Positions 1 through 5,888 are shown, counted from the stretch's first letter. The stretch is DNA of 5,957 bases from Bacillota bacterium (GCA_012512705.1 JAAZDR010000225.1:1-5957); one strand, 5' to 3'. The notes: generated by a model from the letters alone, not told the origin. Numbers and translations are program-made.

Positions 1-426
1 GTTCTAGGTGCAGATGGTTTAATTAATCCTGCTTTAATGCATCGTATTATTTCTATACTGCAGAAGTGGCTAAACAGGCAGGAATTTAAAAATGTGCTAT
101 CAGCGTATACACGGGTAGCAAATATTGCTAATAAGGCAACTGCCGATCGGGAGCCGCGCAGCGCCCTTTTACAGGAGGATAGTGAAAAGGGGTTATATGA
201 ACGGTACCTTCAGGCCTCCTCAAGGCTTCAGGATTTATGGGCAAACAAGGATTATGATGCTTATATCAAGGAGCTCTCTTCTCTCCGTGAACCGATCGAT
301 CTCTTTTTTGATAATGTCATGGTTATGGTTGAGGATAAAGAGCTTCGTCAAAACCGCCTTGCTCTTCTCAAAAGTCTGCAACAGCTATATTTAAGAATTG
401 CGGATTTCTCCAAAATCAAGGATTAA
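1..426 (+). CDS. glyS: Glycyl-tRNA synthetase beta subunit, C-terminal part (5' truncated by window)
   Basis: This is the last 141 residues of the beta subunit of the bacterial alpha2-beta2 glycyl-tRNA synthetase, which charges tRNA-Gly in the cytoplasm. The frame is open from base 1, so the gene begins outside the window; the internal ATG at 37 is not the start. The recognisable signature is the C-terminal anticodon-binding (DALR-like) region: an alpha-helical segment with RVANIANKA near residues 39-47, then FFDNVMVMVEDKELRQNRL, and a terminal ADFSKI motif just before the stop, which is how this family normally ends. The end is therefore intact. The alpha subunit gene glyQ would be expected upstream. 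No intrinsic terminator is visible between this stop and the next gene, so read-through into the regulator gene is possible. The identification is secure. Confidence 0.95.
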   Translation, partial: VLGADGLINPALMHRIISILQKWLNRQEFKNVLSAYTRVANIANKATADREPRSALLQEDSEKGLYERYLQASSRLQDLWANKDYDAYIKELSSLREPIDLFFDNVMVMVEDKELRQNRLALLKSLQQLYLRIADFSKIKD

Positions 427-465
427 ACATTCTAAAAAAAATTCAAAAAAGGAAAATCGTTACTC

Positions 466-513
466 AATATAGTATATAATATTTGCAGAAAAAATTTTAA
501 TAGGATAGTATAT
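466..513 (+). promoter_or_regulatory. Paired ATAGTATAT direct repeats with embedded TATAAT; candidate promoter/operator of the ccpN block
   Basis: The AT-rich leader between glyS and the regulator gene carries ATAGTATAT twice, at 469-477 and 505-513, 36 nt apart start to start. The first copy overlaps a perfect TATAAT (475-480), but no good -35 box lies 16-18 nt upstream. The second copy overlaps a weaker TAGTAT (507-512), 18 nt after TTGCAG (483-488). On the reverse strand, the stretch ending at 476 fits the CcpN operator consensus reported for B. subtilis (TRTGHYATAYW, from memory) at 10 of 11 positions, and the second copy fits at 9 of 11. The consensus is degenerate and the region is AT-rich, so chance matches are easy. 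Autoregulation by the downstream CcpN-like protein is an inference. Confidence 0.4.
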
Positions 514-530
514 TTATATCTTTTTTTAAT

Positions 531-540
531 ACTAATTAGT
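531..540. repeat. Perfect 10-bp palindrome ACTAATTAGT ahead of the ribosome binding site
   Basis: ACTAATTAGT equals its own reverse complement and lies three bases upstream of the purine-rich ribosome binding site (544-552) of the CcpN-like gene. It could be a protein-binding half of the upstream control region. As RNA it has no room for a hairpin loop. It is short and AT-rich, so coincidence is possible. Confidence 0.3.
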
Positions 541-543
541 GAT

Positions 544-552
544 GAGGGGAGG
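544..552 (+). promoter_or_regulatory. Shine-Dalgarno GAGGGGAGG that points to a non-standard start at ATA 561
   Basis: This is the only strong ribosome binding site ahead of the CcpN-like frame. Eight bases separate its end from the in-frame ATA at 561-563. The frame has a TGA stop at 543-545, and between that stop and TTG 591 no in-frame ATG, GTG, TTG or CTG occurs. The ATG at 571 is in another frame and hits a stop soon after. The site therefore supports initiation near 561 rather than at 591, which has only a weak A-rich stretch upstream. Confidence 0.6.
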
Positions 553-560
553 CGAGGCAG

Positions 561-1187
561 ATAGAATTAAATGCTAGACAAAAAGAAATCTTGGAGATTG
601 TCAAAAATGATGGCCCAATTTCGGCAGAGGAGATTGCCTCCAGGCTCTCTATCTCCAAGGCGGCAATAAGGCCTCACCTGGCGAGCCTGACATTATCAGG
701 CTTTTTGGCGGCCCGTCCACGTGTTGGCTATTATTATGTAGGAAAGGATCGCAATGCACTAATCGCCGATATTTTCCGGGAAATAAAGGTAAAGGATATA
801 AAGTCAGTTCCGGTAGTCATCAGAGAAGAGTCTTCTGTATATGATGCAATTGTAACCCTTTTTTTAGAGGATGTAGGTACAATCTATGTAGTAGATGATC
901 AGGCCATCCTACAGGGAGTCATTTCACGTAAAGATCTGTTAAAGGTTTCAATGGGTAATAACGACTTGAGCAAGATGCCGGTAGGGGTAGTGATGACGCG
1001 TATGCCCAATATAGTTACCGTGGAACCTGAAGAAAATGTTTTAGAGATGGCGAGTAAAATAATTGAATACGAGGTTGATTCACTTCCGGTAGTTCGTCCT
1101 TTGAAGGATGATGCGCTAGAGGTGATTGGTCGTGTGACGAAAACAAATTTAACCAGGCTCATAGTAGAAATTGCCGGCTGGGGCTAG
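561..1187 (+). CDS. ccpN: CcpN-like transcriptional repressor (HTH plus tandem CBS domains)
   Basis: Predicted DNA-binding repressor of gluconeogenic genes, related to B. subtilis CcpN (YqzB). Counting from codon 561 the protein has 208 residues, close to the roughly 212 of B. subtilis CcpN. Residues 1-62 form a winged helix-turn-helix; the opening ELNARQKEILEIVK and the wing ARPRVGYYYVGK are typical of the family. Two CBS domains follow at about 75-130 (TIYVVDD, GVISRKDLL) and 138-200 (VMTRMPNIVTV, DSLPVV). CBS pairs bind adenine nucleotides, and B. subtilis CcpN responds to ATP and ADP. The start is uncertain: the conventional choice is TTG 591 (198 residues), but that removes the conserved first ten residues and lacks a ribosome binding site, whereas ATA 561 is well placed. 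The stop overlaps the next gene's ribosome binding site, implying cotranscription. Identity is firm; the start is not. Confidence 0.88.
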   Translation: MELNARQKEILEIVKNDGPISAEEIASRLSISKAAIRPHLASLTLSGFLAARPRVGYYYVGKDRNALIADIFREIKVKDIKSVPVVIREESSVYDAIVTLFLEDVGTIYVVDDQAILQGVISRKDLLKVSMGNNDLSKMPVGVVMTRMPNIVTVEPEENVLEMASKIIEYEVDSLPVVRPLKDDALEVIGRVTKTNLTRLIVEIAGWG

Positions 1188-1199
1188 GAGGTTTTCGAA

Positions 1200-2027
1200 G
1201 TGGTTTTAGAAACGAAGCCAATTGTTTATATAATTTCCGACTCTATTGGGGAGACGGCGGAGTTTGTCGTTAAAGCTGTAGCCAGTCAATTTAACTCCGG
1301 TCAAGTTGATATCCGCCGTGTTTCTTACGTTAATGATCCGGAAAAAATTAAGGAAACAGTTAGAGAGGCTTCTAAATACAGAAGCATGATTGCTTATACT
1401 TTAGTGCTGCCAGAATTAAGAGAACTAATTGAAAAGGAAGCGGCAGTGTTTAATCTTCCTACCGTTGATGTGATGGGCCCGATGATGGCCGCTTTTTCGC
1501 GCATTATGTCTACTGATCCGCGTTTAGAACCAGGATTAGTGCGGCGCCTCGATGAGAACTATTTCCGGCGTATTGCCGCTGTCGAGTTTGCTGTTAAATA
1601 TGACGACGGCAAAGATCCGCGTGGATTGCTTGAGGCTGATGTGGTCTTAATCGGTGTATCAAGAACTTCGAAGACACCGATGAGCATGTACTTAGCGCAC
1701 CGGCGGGTCAAAGTGGCAAACCTTCCTCTTGTTCCGGAAATTGAGCCGCCAGAAGAACTATATTTAGTGCCTCCACGCAGAATTATTGGTTTGACAATTA
1801 AACCTCATCTCTTACAACAAATTCGACAAGAGAGATTAAATGCCCTTGGTCTGAAAGCACATGCTAATTACGCAAATATGGAGCGGATTTTAGAAGAGCT
1901 TGAATATGCCCAAAAAATTATGCGCCGCATTGGATGTACAATAATTGACGTTTCTAATAAAGCTGTGGAAGAGTTGGCAAACAAAGTCTTGCACATTTTA
2001 AAGGAGGAAGAGCAGAATGAAAACTGA
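1200..2027 (+). CDS. yqfL: Pyruvate, phosphate dikinase regulatory protein (DUF299/YqfL family bifunctional kinase/pyrophosphorylase)
   Basis: Bifunctional cytoplasmic enzyme that inactivates PPDK by ADP-dependent phosphorylation of its active-site threonine and reactivates it by phosphate-dependent removal that releases pyrophosphate. The protein has 275 residues, normal for the family. Diagnostic features are SDSIGETAE at 13-21, the P-loop GVSRTSKTP at 152-160 that binds the nucleotide, KVANLPLVPE at 171-180, and IIDVSNKAVEE near 248-258. The GTG start at 1200 lies 8 nt after AGGAGG (1186-1191), which itself overlaps the stop of the CcpN-like gene. The 3' end overlaps ppdK by 11 nt. Because ppdK is next door, PPDK is the probable target rather than PEP synthase, which the related PSRP proteins control. 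In B. subtilis, YqfL also influences CcpN activity, so a second role is plausible. Confidence 0.95.
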   Translation: MVLETKPIVYIISDSIGETAEFVVKAVASQFNSGQVDIRRVSYVNDPEKIKETVREASKYRSMIAYTLVLPELRELIEKEAAVFNLPTVDVMGPMMAAFSRIMSTDPRLEPGLVRRLDENYFRRIAAVEFAVKYDDGKDPRGLLEADVVLIGVSRTSKTPMSMYLAHRRVKVANLPLVPEIEPPEELYLVPPRRIIGLTIKPHLLQQIRQERLNALGLKAHANYANMERILEELEYAQKIMRRIGCTIIDVSNKAVEELANKVLHILKEEEQNEN

Positions 2028-4677
2028 CCAGCATGTCTTTCTCTTTGAGGAAGGTAGTGCAAACATGAAAGAAATTCTCGGCGGAAAAGGGGCGAATTTA
2101 GCGGAGATGACCCGTATCGGTCTCCCAGTTCCCCCTGGTTTCACAATCAGCACTGCTGCCTGCATGGATTATTACGCATCAGGACAGCAGATTTCCTCGA
2201 GACTAAAGGAAGAGGTTTTAAGAGCATTAAAAAAAATCGAGGTAAAAACAAAGAAAAAATTTGGTGATCCGAGTGAACCCCTCTTGGTATCAGTTCGTTC
2301 CGGTGCTGTGGTCTCGATGCCCGGAATGATGGATACCATTTTGAATCTTGGTCTCAATGATCAGACAGCAGAAGGATTAGCTAAAGCTACTAACAATCGC
2401 CGTTTTGCTCTCGACTGCTACCGCCGTTTTATTCAGATGTTTGCCGATGTAGTACTGAAGATTGATCACTATAATTTTGAAGAAATTTTAGAAAAAGTGA
2501 AAGAGCAAAAAGGAGTACGCGAGGATATTGAGCTTGATGAAGAAGCCCTGGAGCAGGTAATTGCTGCTTTTAAAAACTTAGTTGCCAAAAAAGCGGGCTC
2601 CCCTTTCCCACAGGACCCAGAAAAGCAGCTCATCATGGCTATTCAGTCCGTTTTTGATTCTTGGAATAATCAAAGAGCTGTTGTCTACCGCAAGATTCAC
2701 AAAATTCCTGATAACCTTGGTACAGCTGTTAATATTCAGGCCATGGTATTCGGCAATTGGGGTGAAGATAGCGGAACCGGCGTCGCCTTTACCCGCAACC
2801 CTTCGACCGGCGAGCCTGTCCTTTATGGGGAATTTTTGCGCAATGCCCAAGGCGAGGATGTTGTGGCCGGGATTAGAACGCCGCAGCCGATAGAGTCATT
2901 AAAAGAAGCCTTTCCAGAAGTGGATAAGCAGTTCAAAAAAATATGTAACTTGCTGGAAGGACATTATCGTGATATGCAGGATGTTGAATTTACTATTGAG
3001 CGCGGACGCTTATTCATCCTGCAAACAAGAGCAGGAAAACGTACCGCTGCCGCGGCGATTAGGATTGCTGTTGATCTGGTTAAAGAAGGTGTTATCAATG
3101 AAGAAGAGGCATTACTGCGCATTAAACCGGAGCAGATTGATCAGCTTCTACATAAACAGATTGATCCCAGCTGTCAGCTAGATGTAATAGCGGTCGGTTT
3201 ATCGGCATCACCGGGGGCAGCTTCTGGAGAGGTTTGTTTCGATGCAGATCTGGCCGAAAAGAAAGCAAAACAGGGTAAAAAAGTGATCCTAGTTCGTCCA
3301 GAAACAACGCCAGATGACATTCACGGCATTGTTGCTGCCGAAGGGCTGTTAACAAGCCGTGGAGGGATGACCAGCCATGCTGCGGTCGTTGCTCGCGGTA
3401 TGGGCAAACCATGTGTCTGTGGTTGTGAGAGTCTGCGTATTGACCTAAAAGCAGGTGAGTTTGTTCTTGAAAACGGGGATAAAGTGACTGAAGGCGAAGT
3501 AATCTCTATTGATGGAGGAACCGGTAGGGTTTTCCGTGGTTCGGCACCGCTCATTGCTCCACAGCTTAGTGAGGAATTCAAAACTTTTCTTTCTTGGGCG
3601 GATAAAGTGCGCAGGCTAAAAGTGCTGACTAATGCTGATACACCAGAGGATGCACGTCGGGCGCGGGAATTTGGTGCTGAAGGGATCGGTCTGTGTCGTA
3701 CAGAGCATATGTTTATGGCCCAAGACCGTCTTCCGGTAGTGCAGGAAATGATTCTCGCCGGCTCTCCTTCTGAACGAAACCAGGCTCTAGCTAAGCTGTT
3801 GCCGATGCAATATGAGGATTTCTACGCCATTCTCAAAGAGATGCAGGGGCTGCCGGTAACTATACGTTTGCTTGATCCACCTCTCCATGAGTTTTTACCG
3901 CACTTGGAAGATTTGACGGTCGAGGTTGCCTTACTGAAGGAACGGGGAGAAGATCCACATGTAATTAGCGAAAAAGAAAAGCTATTACAAAAGGTGCGTT
4001 CTTTGAGCGAGACCAACCCGATGCTCGGACATCGCGGCTGTCGTCTGGGGCTAGTTTATCCGGAAATTTACCGTATGCAGGCGAGGGGTATCTTTCTCGC
4101 TGCTGCTGATTTGATTAAAGAAGGGATCGAACCTCTTGTGGAGATCATGGTCCCTCTTGTTGGCCATGTTAATGAGCTTTCTCCTCTGCGCCGCGTCATA
4201 GAAGAAGTCGCGGCCGAAGTGAGCGAGGAAAAGAACTGCAAGTTTTCTTACCGTATAGGAACAATGATTGAGTTGCCCCGTGCTTGTGTTACCGCAGATC
4301 AGATTGCTGTAGATGCTGATTTCTTCTCCTTTGGGACAAATGATCTTACGCAGACCACTTTTGGATTCAGCCGTGATGATGCTGAAGGGAAATTTCTTCC
4401 CTTTTATTTGCAGCAAAAGATCCTTACCGCGAATCCGTTCGTTGTTCTAGATCAGGAAGGCGTTGGTAGCTTAATCCGGCAAGCTGTGGAATTAGGCCGC
4501 GGCCGGAAAGGGTCGCTAAAGGTTGGCATCTGCGGCGAACATGGCGGTGAGGCATCATCTATTGCTTTCAGTAACGCCATCGGCCTTGACTACGTACGCT
4601 GTTCGCCCTTCCGTGTCCCGGCAGCACGCCTAGCCGCAGCACAAGCCGCAGTTAACAACAAAGACCAATCAAAGTAA
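2017..4677 (+). CDS. ppdK: Pyruvate, phosphate dikinase
   Basis: Catalyses ATP + phosphate + pyruvate to AMP + pyrophosphate + PEP, reversibly (EC 2.7.9.1), and in anaerobes can serve glycolysis or PEP synthesis. It has 886 residues, the usual bacterial length, and appears complete. The N-terminal ATP-grasp domain (about 1-340) has LGGKGANLAEMT at 21-32, SVRSGAVVSMPGMMDT at 92-107 and the FTRNPSTGE loop at 258-266. The swivelling phosphohistidine domain (about 390-510) contains GGMTSHAAV with catalytic His454 and regulatory Thr452. The C-terminal PEP/pyruvate barrel (about 530-875) shows GLCRTEHMF at 558-566, GTMIELPRA at 748-756, FGTNDLTQT at 772-780 and CGEHGG with catalytic Cys839. ATG 2017 follows AAGGAGG (2001-2007) by 9 nt, inside the preceding gene, indicating translational coupling. 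All catalytic residues I can check are present. Confidence 0.98.
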   Translation: MKTDQHVFLFEEGSANMKEILGGKGANLAEMTRIGLPVPPGFTISTAACMDYYASGQQISSRLKEEVLRALKKIEVKTKKKFGDPSEPLLVSVRSGAVVSMPGMMDTILNLGLNDQTAEGLAKATNNRRFALDCYRRFIQMFADVVLKIDHYNFEEILEKVKEQKGVREDIELDEEALEQVIAAFKNLVAKKAGSPFPQDPEKQLIMAIQSVFDSWNNQRAVVYRKIHKIPDNLGTAVNIQAMVFGNWGEDSGTGVAFTRNPSTGEPVLYGEFLRNAQGEDVVAGIRTPQPIESLKEAFPEVDKQFKKICNLLEGHYRDMQDVEFTIERGRLFILQTRAGKRTAAAAIRIAVDLVKEGVINEEEALLRIKPEQIDQLLHKQIDPSCQLDVIAVGLSASPGAASGEVCFDADLAEKKAKQGKKVILVRPETTPDDIHGIVAAEGLLTSRGGMTSHAAVVARGMGKPCVCGCESLRIDLKAGEFVLENGDKVTEGEVISIDGGTGRVFRGSAPLIAPQLSEEFKTFLSWADKVRRLKVLTNADTPEDARRAREFGAEGIGLCRTEHMFMAQDRLPVVQEMILAGSPSERNQALAKLLPMQYEDFYAILKEMQGLPVTIRLLDPPLHEFLPHLEDLTVEVALLKERGEDPHVISEKEKLLQKVRSLSETNPMLGHRGCRLGLVYPEIYRMQARGIFLAAADLIKEGIEPLVEIMVPLVGHVNELSPLRRVIEEVAAEVSEEKNCKFSYRIGTMIELPRACVTADQIAVDADFFSFGTNDLTQTTFGFSRDDAEGKFLPFYLQQKILTANPFVVLDQEGVGSLIRQAVELGRGRKGSLKVGICGEHGGEASSIAFSNAIGLDYVRCSPFRVPAARLAAAQAAVNNKDQSK

Positions 4678-4757
4678 GGCTTAAAATAATATAGGCTAAG
4701 CTTTCAAAACCGGGATACGTACAAAAATTAGGAGTACCTGGTTCTAGGTAATGTTAC

Positions 4758-4801
4758 CCGCCGGTAAAGGTGCTGAAAAAGCATTTTTATCGGCGGTTTT
4801 T
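4758..4801 (+). terminator. Strong intrinsic terminator after ppdK
   Basis: The arm 4758-4773 pairs with 4781-4796 without a gap: 16 base pairs, three of them G-T wobbles, with a GC-rich base (CCGCCG with CGGCGG) and a 7-nt loop TGAAAAA. A run of five T follows at 4797-4801. It lies about 80 nt after the ppdK stop and should end the ccpN-yqfL-ppdK transcript. Just upstream, GGTAA (4747-4751) can pair with TTACC (4754-4758), which would share one base with this stem. Confidence 0.92.
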
Positions 4802-4919
4802 ACGCTCTATAAGAGGATAGGACAAAATAGCTTTGTTAAGGGCTATTTGAGGAAAAGTGGGGTAAACAAAGGGATTTTGTGTCGGCGAAGCTTACTGTGT
4901 AAAGGAGATATCAGCATTA
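4802..4919. other. Intergenic spacer without convincing gene; one small hairpin
   Basis: Between the ppdK terminator and the promoter of the toxin-antitoxin module I see no supportable gene. An open frame runs through it from an ATG at 4751, but that frame begins ahead of the terminator stem, lacks a ribosome binding site and has no recognisable domain. The one structural element is a 7-bp inverted repeat, AAATAGC (4825-4831) with GCTATTT (4842-4848), enclosing a 10-nt loop. No T-run follows, so it is not an obvious terminator. An AAAGGAG stretch at 4901-4907 is not followed by a start codon with a long frame. Confidence 0.5.
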
Positions 4920-4948
4920 TAGACAAATCGATTAAGTGGTAGTATAAT
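4920..4948 (+). promoter_or_regulatory. SigmaA-type promoter of the toxin-antitoxin module
   Basis: TAGACA (4920-4925, five of six matches to TTGACA) and a perfect TATAAT (4943-4948) are separated by exactly 17 nt, the optimal vegetative spacing. Transcription should start near 4954-4956, about 45 nt before the antitoxin ATG. A second TATAAT occurs at 4954-4959 but has no matching -35 box. Confidence 0.8.
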
Positions 4949-4950
4949 TA

Positions 4951-4963
4951 GCTTATAATAAGC
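4951..4963. promoter_or_regulatory. Operator-like dyad GCTTAT-A-ATAAGC at the transcription start
   Basis: Six-base arms GCTTAT (4951-4956) and ATAAGC (4958-4963) are perfectly symmetric around a single A, two bases after the -10 box. Protein bound here would block RNA polymerase. Phd/YefM-family antitoxins, alone or with the toxin, usually repress their own promoter by binding palindromes in this position, so this is the best candidate for the module's autoregulatory operator. The single-base centre rules out an RNA hairpin as the main function. Confidence 0.6.
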
Positions 4964-4998
4964 ATATTAAATTGCTACCGAGAGAGGTGGTTTGTACG

Positions 4999-5283
4999 AT
5001 GAATATTAAGCCGTCCGCAGCAATCCGCAAAAACTATAATGAGATTTCCGAGTTATGCAAGCGGTCAGGAGAACCGGTTTATCTTACAAAAAACGGAGAA
5101 GGGGATCTTGTGGTCATGGATATTGAAACTTTTGCAAGAAGGGAAAGTATGCTTCGGCTACGGGAAAATCTGGTTGCTGCAGAAGAAGGCAGGCTCAATG
5201 GAAAACCGGGTTATTCCATTGACGAGGTCTCTGCTATGATGAAAGCAGCAGTCCGAGAGGTGCTAGATGGACAGCGAAAATAA
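4999..5283 (+). CDS. Type II toxin-antitoxin antitoxin, Phd/YefM-like
   Basis: Predicted antitoxin that neutralises the adjacent toxin and represses the shared promoter. It has 94 residues from ATG 4999, which follows AGAGGTGG (4983-4990) by 8 nt. The frame extends upstream to a TTG at 4972, but that is too close to the predicted transcription start and has no ribosome binding site, so ATG is preferred. The N-terminal half (about 1-48) looks like the Phd/YefM DNA-binding and dimerisation fold: a helix around SAAIRKNYNEISELCKRS, then the strand pair PVYLTKNGEGDLVVMDIETF. The charged C-terminal half (about 49-94), with GYSIDEVSAMMKAAV, would be the flexible segment that folds on the toxin. Length, motif order and the overlapping toxin gene all agree. 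The exact subfamily is less certain. Confidence 0.88.
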   Translation: MNIKPSAAIRKNYNEISELCKRSGEPVYLTKNGEGDLVVMDIETFARRESMLRLRENLVAAEEGRLNGKPGYSIDEVSAMMKAAVREVLDGQRK

Positions 5284-5584
5284 ACGGTACACCGTAGTTA
5301 TTTCCGATGAGGCCAAGCAAATGCTGGTATCACACGCACGGTTTCTGGCACAGGTTAGTGAGCATGCAGCCACGCGGTTAATTGAAGACTTTCAAGTAAG
5401 AGCAAAGTCATTGGAACAGTTCCCAGAAAGAAATCCATGGCTGGTTGACCAGCTGATTTCGTCAGGAAAATACCGAAAACTCTTATTGGAGAAAAGGTAT
5501 CTATTGGTCTATCAAATCAAGGAAAACACCGTATATGTGGACGCGGTTGTCGATACACGTCAGGACTATGGCTGGTTTTTGTAG
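5267..5584 (+). CDS. Type II toxin, RelE/ParE superfamily
   Basis: Predicted toxin partner of the antitoxin, 105 residues. The start ATG 5267 lies inside the antitoxin gene (17-nt overlap), with GAGAGGTG at 5255-5262, so translation is probably coupled and antitoxin is made first. The fold is that of the RelE/ParE superfamily: an N-terminal strand (YTVVISDEAK), a helical hairpin (about residues 14-53, ending in LEQFP), then a beta-sheet with KYRKLLLEKRYLLVYQI (68-84) and NTVYVDAVVDTRQDY (87-101). The ending VDTRQDY is common to this superfamily. RelE-type proteins cut mRNA at the ribosome, whereas ParE-type proteins poison gyrase. Arg70, Lys71, Arg77, Arg98 and Tyr101 are basic or aromatic residues that could serve the RNase reaction, but I cannot decide the activity from sequence. 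Confidence 0.88.
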   Translation: MDSENKRYTVVISDEAKQMLVSHARFLAQVSEHAATRLIEDFQVRAKSLEQFPERNPWLVDQLISSGKYRKLLLEKRYLLVYQIKENTVYVDAVVDTRQDYGWFL

Positions 5585-5683
5585 GCTGGATAAACCGAAG
5601 TGTTCTATAATAGTGAAAAACAGTTTTTGCACTTTACAACGACTGAATTAAACCATAAAAAATTTTTTAGGGGCGATAATGCA

Positions 5684-5866
5684 ATGCTTTTAGTTGGCTT
5701 AATCTTTGGTTTAATAGTTGGTTGGTTTGTATCACTTTTCGGTGGAAACATTCTTATTATTCAAGGTATTTTTGAATTAACTGGGAAGGAAATCAGCAGT
5801 GCAGGGTATTATACAATTTTTGCTCTTTTGGGCTTAATAGGTGGAGCGTTTAAACATAGAACGTAA
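5684..5866 (+). CDS. Small predicted membrane protein, function unknown
   Basis: A 60-residue hydrophobic protein. ATG 5684 is preferred because TAGGGGCG (5668-5675) lies about 10 nt upstream and the protein then begins directly with a membrane segment. The frame continues upstream to GTG 5600, but that extension is polar and has no ribosome binding site. Two transmembrane stretches are visible: residues 2-20, rich in glycine and aliphatics with a GLIFGLIVGW pattern, and about 42-57 (YYTIFALLGLIGGAF). A short, more polar connector holds ELTGKEISS, and the tail KHRT is basic, which suggests a cytoplasmic C-terminus. The glycine-patterned helices recall small stress-related membrane proteins such as the GlsB/YeaQ type, but I cannot assign the family. 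A hairpin terminator follows 22 nt after the stop. The local sequence is more AT-rich than ppdK. Confidence 0.7.
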   Translation: MLLVGLIFGLIVGWFVSLFGGNILIIQGIFELTGKEISSAGYYTIFALLGLIGGAFKHRT

Positions 5867-5888
5867 AAAGGTGTCTTGTATTTTATTG

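Noticed and set aside
571..573. ATG close to the ribosome binding site of the CcpN-like gene
   Set aside because: It is not in the CcpN frame and its own frame closes after about 30 codons. It could matter only if a frameshift or sequence error is present.
4051..4416. Minus-strand frame of 121 codons within ppdK
   Set aside because: It lies wholly inside the unmistakable PPDK coding sequence and has no family signature; it is a shadow of the real frame.
4825..4848. 7-bp hairpin as terminator or small RNA
   Set aside because: No T-run follows and no promoter precedes it, so neither reading is supported.
4751..4942. Open frame of 63 codons between ppdK and the antitoxin gene
   Set aside because: It starts inside a potential hairpin, runs through the strong intrinsic terminator and into the next promoter, has no ribosome binding site and shows no recognisable domain.
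4972..4998. TTG 4972 as antitoxin start
   Set aside because: It is only about 17 nt after the predicted transcription start and lacks a ribosome binding site, whereas ATG 4999 has AGAGGTGG at ideal spacing.
5633..5659. Possible promoter TTTACA / CATAAA before the small membrane protein
   Set aside because: The spacer is only 15 nt and the -10 match is poor. The TATAAT at 5606-5611 has no -35 at proper spacing either, so no promoter is called.
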